Assembly: GCF_002831645.1 (NCBI RefSeq)
Contig: NZ_CP025117.1
Span: 2,309,001-2,373,000, forward strand
Origin: Olleya sp. Bg11-27
GTDB lineage: Bacteria > Bacteroidota > Bacteroidia > Flavobacteriales > Flavobacteriaceae
Direction: 5' to 3'
DNA length: 64,000 nucleotides
Positions 63,785 through 64,000 of the stretch are shown in pieces (the first letter of the stretch is position 1; every line of letters starts with the position of its first letter). Under the pieces are notes generated by a model, which was given only the letters and a program-made list of their open reading frames with translations, was not told the DNA's origin and did not search any database. The position numbers were made by a program, and so were the translations under genes.

Positions 63785-64000
63785 TTACAATTCTACTACC
63801 TTATATATTAATTCTCCATCAAGGCTAATGCCATTGATAATAAGTTTTACATGTTCTCCTTCAGGTTTTTTTATTTTAATAATATTTGTTGTGTTCGGAT
63901 TTAAGGTTACATCAGGAAGCCAATCAATAGTGCTAAATGCATTTTCGGATGTTTTATTATCATAAAACAAATTACTATTGTCCAGTTGTTTTTGGTTAAA
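63785..64000 (-). CDS. C-terminal part of a tandem paralogue (5' end outside window)
   Basis: The frame is open to the right edge; the visible 72 residues follow the last 70 of the 61322-63700 gene closely (FSTIDWLPDVTLNPNTTNII against FSTIDWIPNFNLNPNTTNIL, and GEHVKLIINGISLDGELIYK). The two genes are therefore tandem paralogues on the same strand, 84 bases apart. Domains upstream of the edge cannot be seen. Confidence 0.85.
   Translation of the reverse strand, partial: FNQKQLDNSNLFYDNKTSENAFSTIDWLPDVTLNPNTTNIIKIKKPEGEHVKLIINGISLDGELIYKVVEL

Overview
The window looks like a chromosome segment of a marine-type member of the Flavobacteriaceae (Bacteroidota). Supporting signs are the AT-rich composition, two secreted proteins with type IX secretion (T9SS) C-terminal sorting domains, the T9SS protein PorD, a CarboxypepD_reg/DUF5686 outer-membrane protein, a YtxJ-type bacillithiol-linked protein, and Bacteroidota -7 boxes (TAnnTTTG) upstream of many genes. 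No tRNA, rRNA, CRISPR or prophage was recognised.

Layout. 1-13.3 kb is housekeeping: prmC (cut by the left edge), a lipoprotein, ligA, a membrane protein, a two-gene split 5'-nucleotidase on the minus strand, then dapA and the block bamD-rpoZ-coaBC-porD-recN. 13.3-19.8 kb has fabI and two paralogous T9SS adhesin-like genes whose 3' ends, terminators and upstream regions are near copies of each other. 19.8-24.8 kb holds a glycosyltransferase, a YbbR-domain protein, coaE and a two-component pair. 24.8-32.5 kb, all minus strand, holds miaA, a K+ channel, an exonuclease/GIY-YIG fusion, a four-helix-bundle protein, a YggS-type PLP protein, a DUF1015 protein, a 3-hydroxyacyl-CoA dehydrogenase and a Gfo/Idh/MocA oxidoreductase. 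pcm follows on the plus strand.

33.4-45.3 kb is the unusual part. Twelve small genes, all on the minus strand, are each set off (one pair shares a unit) by repeated, imperfectly palindromic spacers. The genes encode lipoproteins, an LRR protein, an HNH protein, a TIR/SEFIR protein, a MORN-repeat protein, an ankyrin protein and unknowns. The spacers come in three related forms: simple attC-like palindromes; spacers carrying the 3' end (domains V-VI) of a group II intron; and spacers carrying the 3' end of an IS1182-like transposase. One spacer holds a full-length group II intron with no reverse transcriptase. The intron and its fragments run antisense to the cargo genes, as group IIC-attC introns do in integrons. 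I read the block as an integron-like cassette array without an integrase in view (CALIN-like). Intron domain V carries an extra segment of about 50 nt in place of its apical loop.

45.4-64 kb returns to core genes: the DUF5686 protein, smpB, a GNAT protein, a histidine phosphatase, deoD, deoC, mqo, a HEAT-repeat protein, a STAS-like protein, a PEP/pyruvate-binding protein, clpB, ytxJ, a DUF3124 lipoprotein, marC, a protein with a SecD-like P1 head domain, and two tandem MG2/TonB-plug proteins, the second cut by the right edge.
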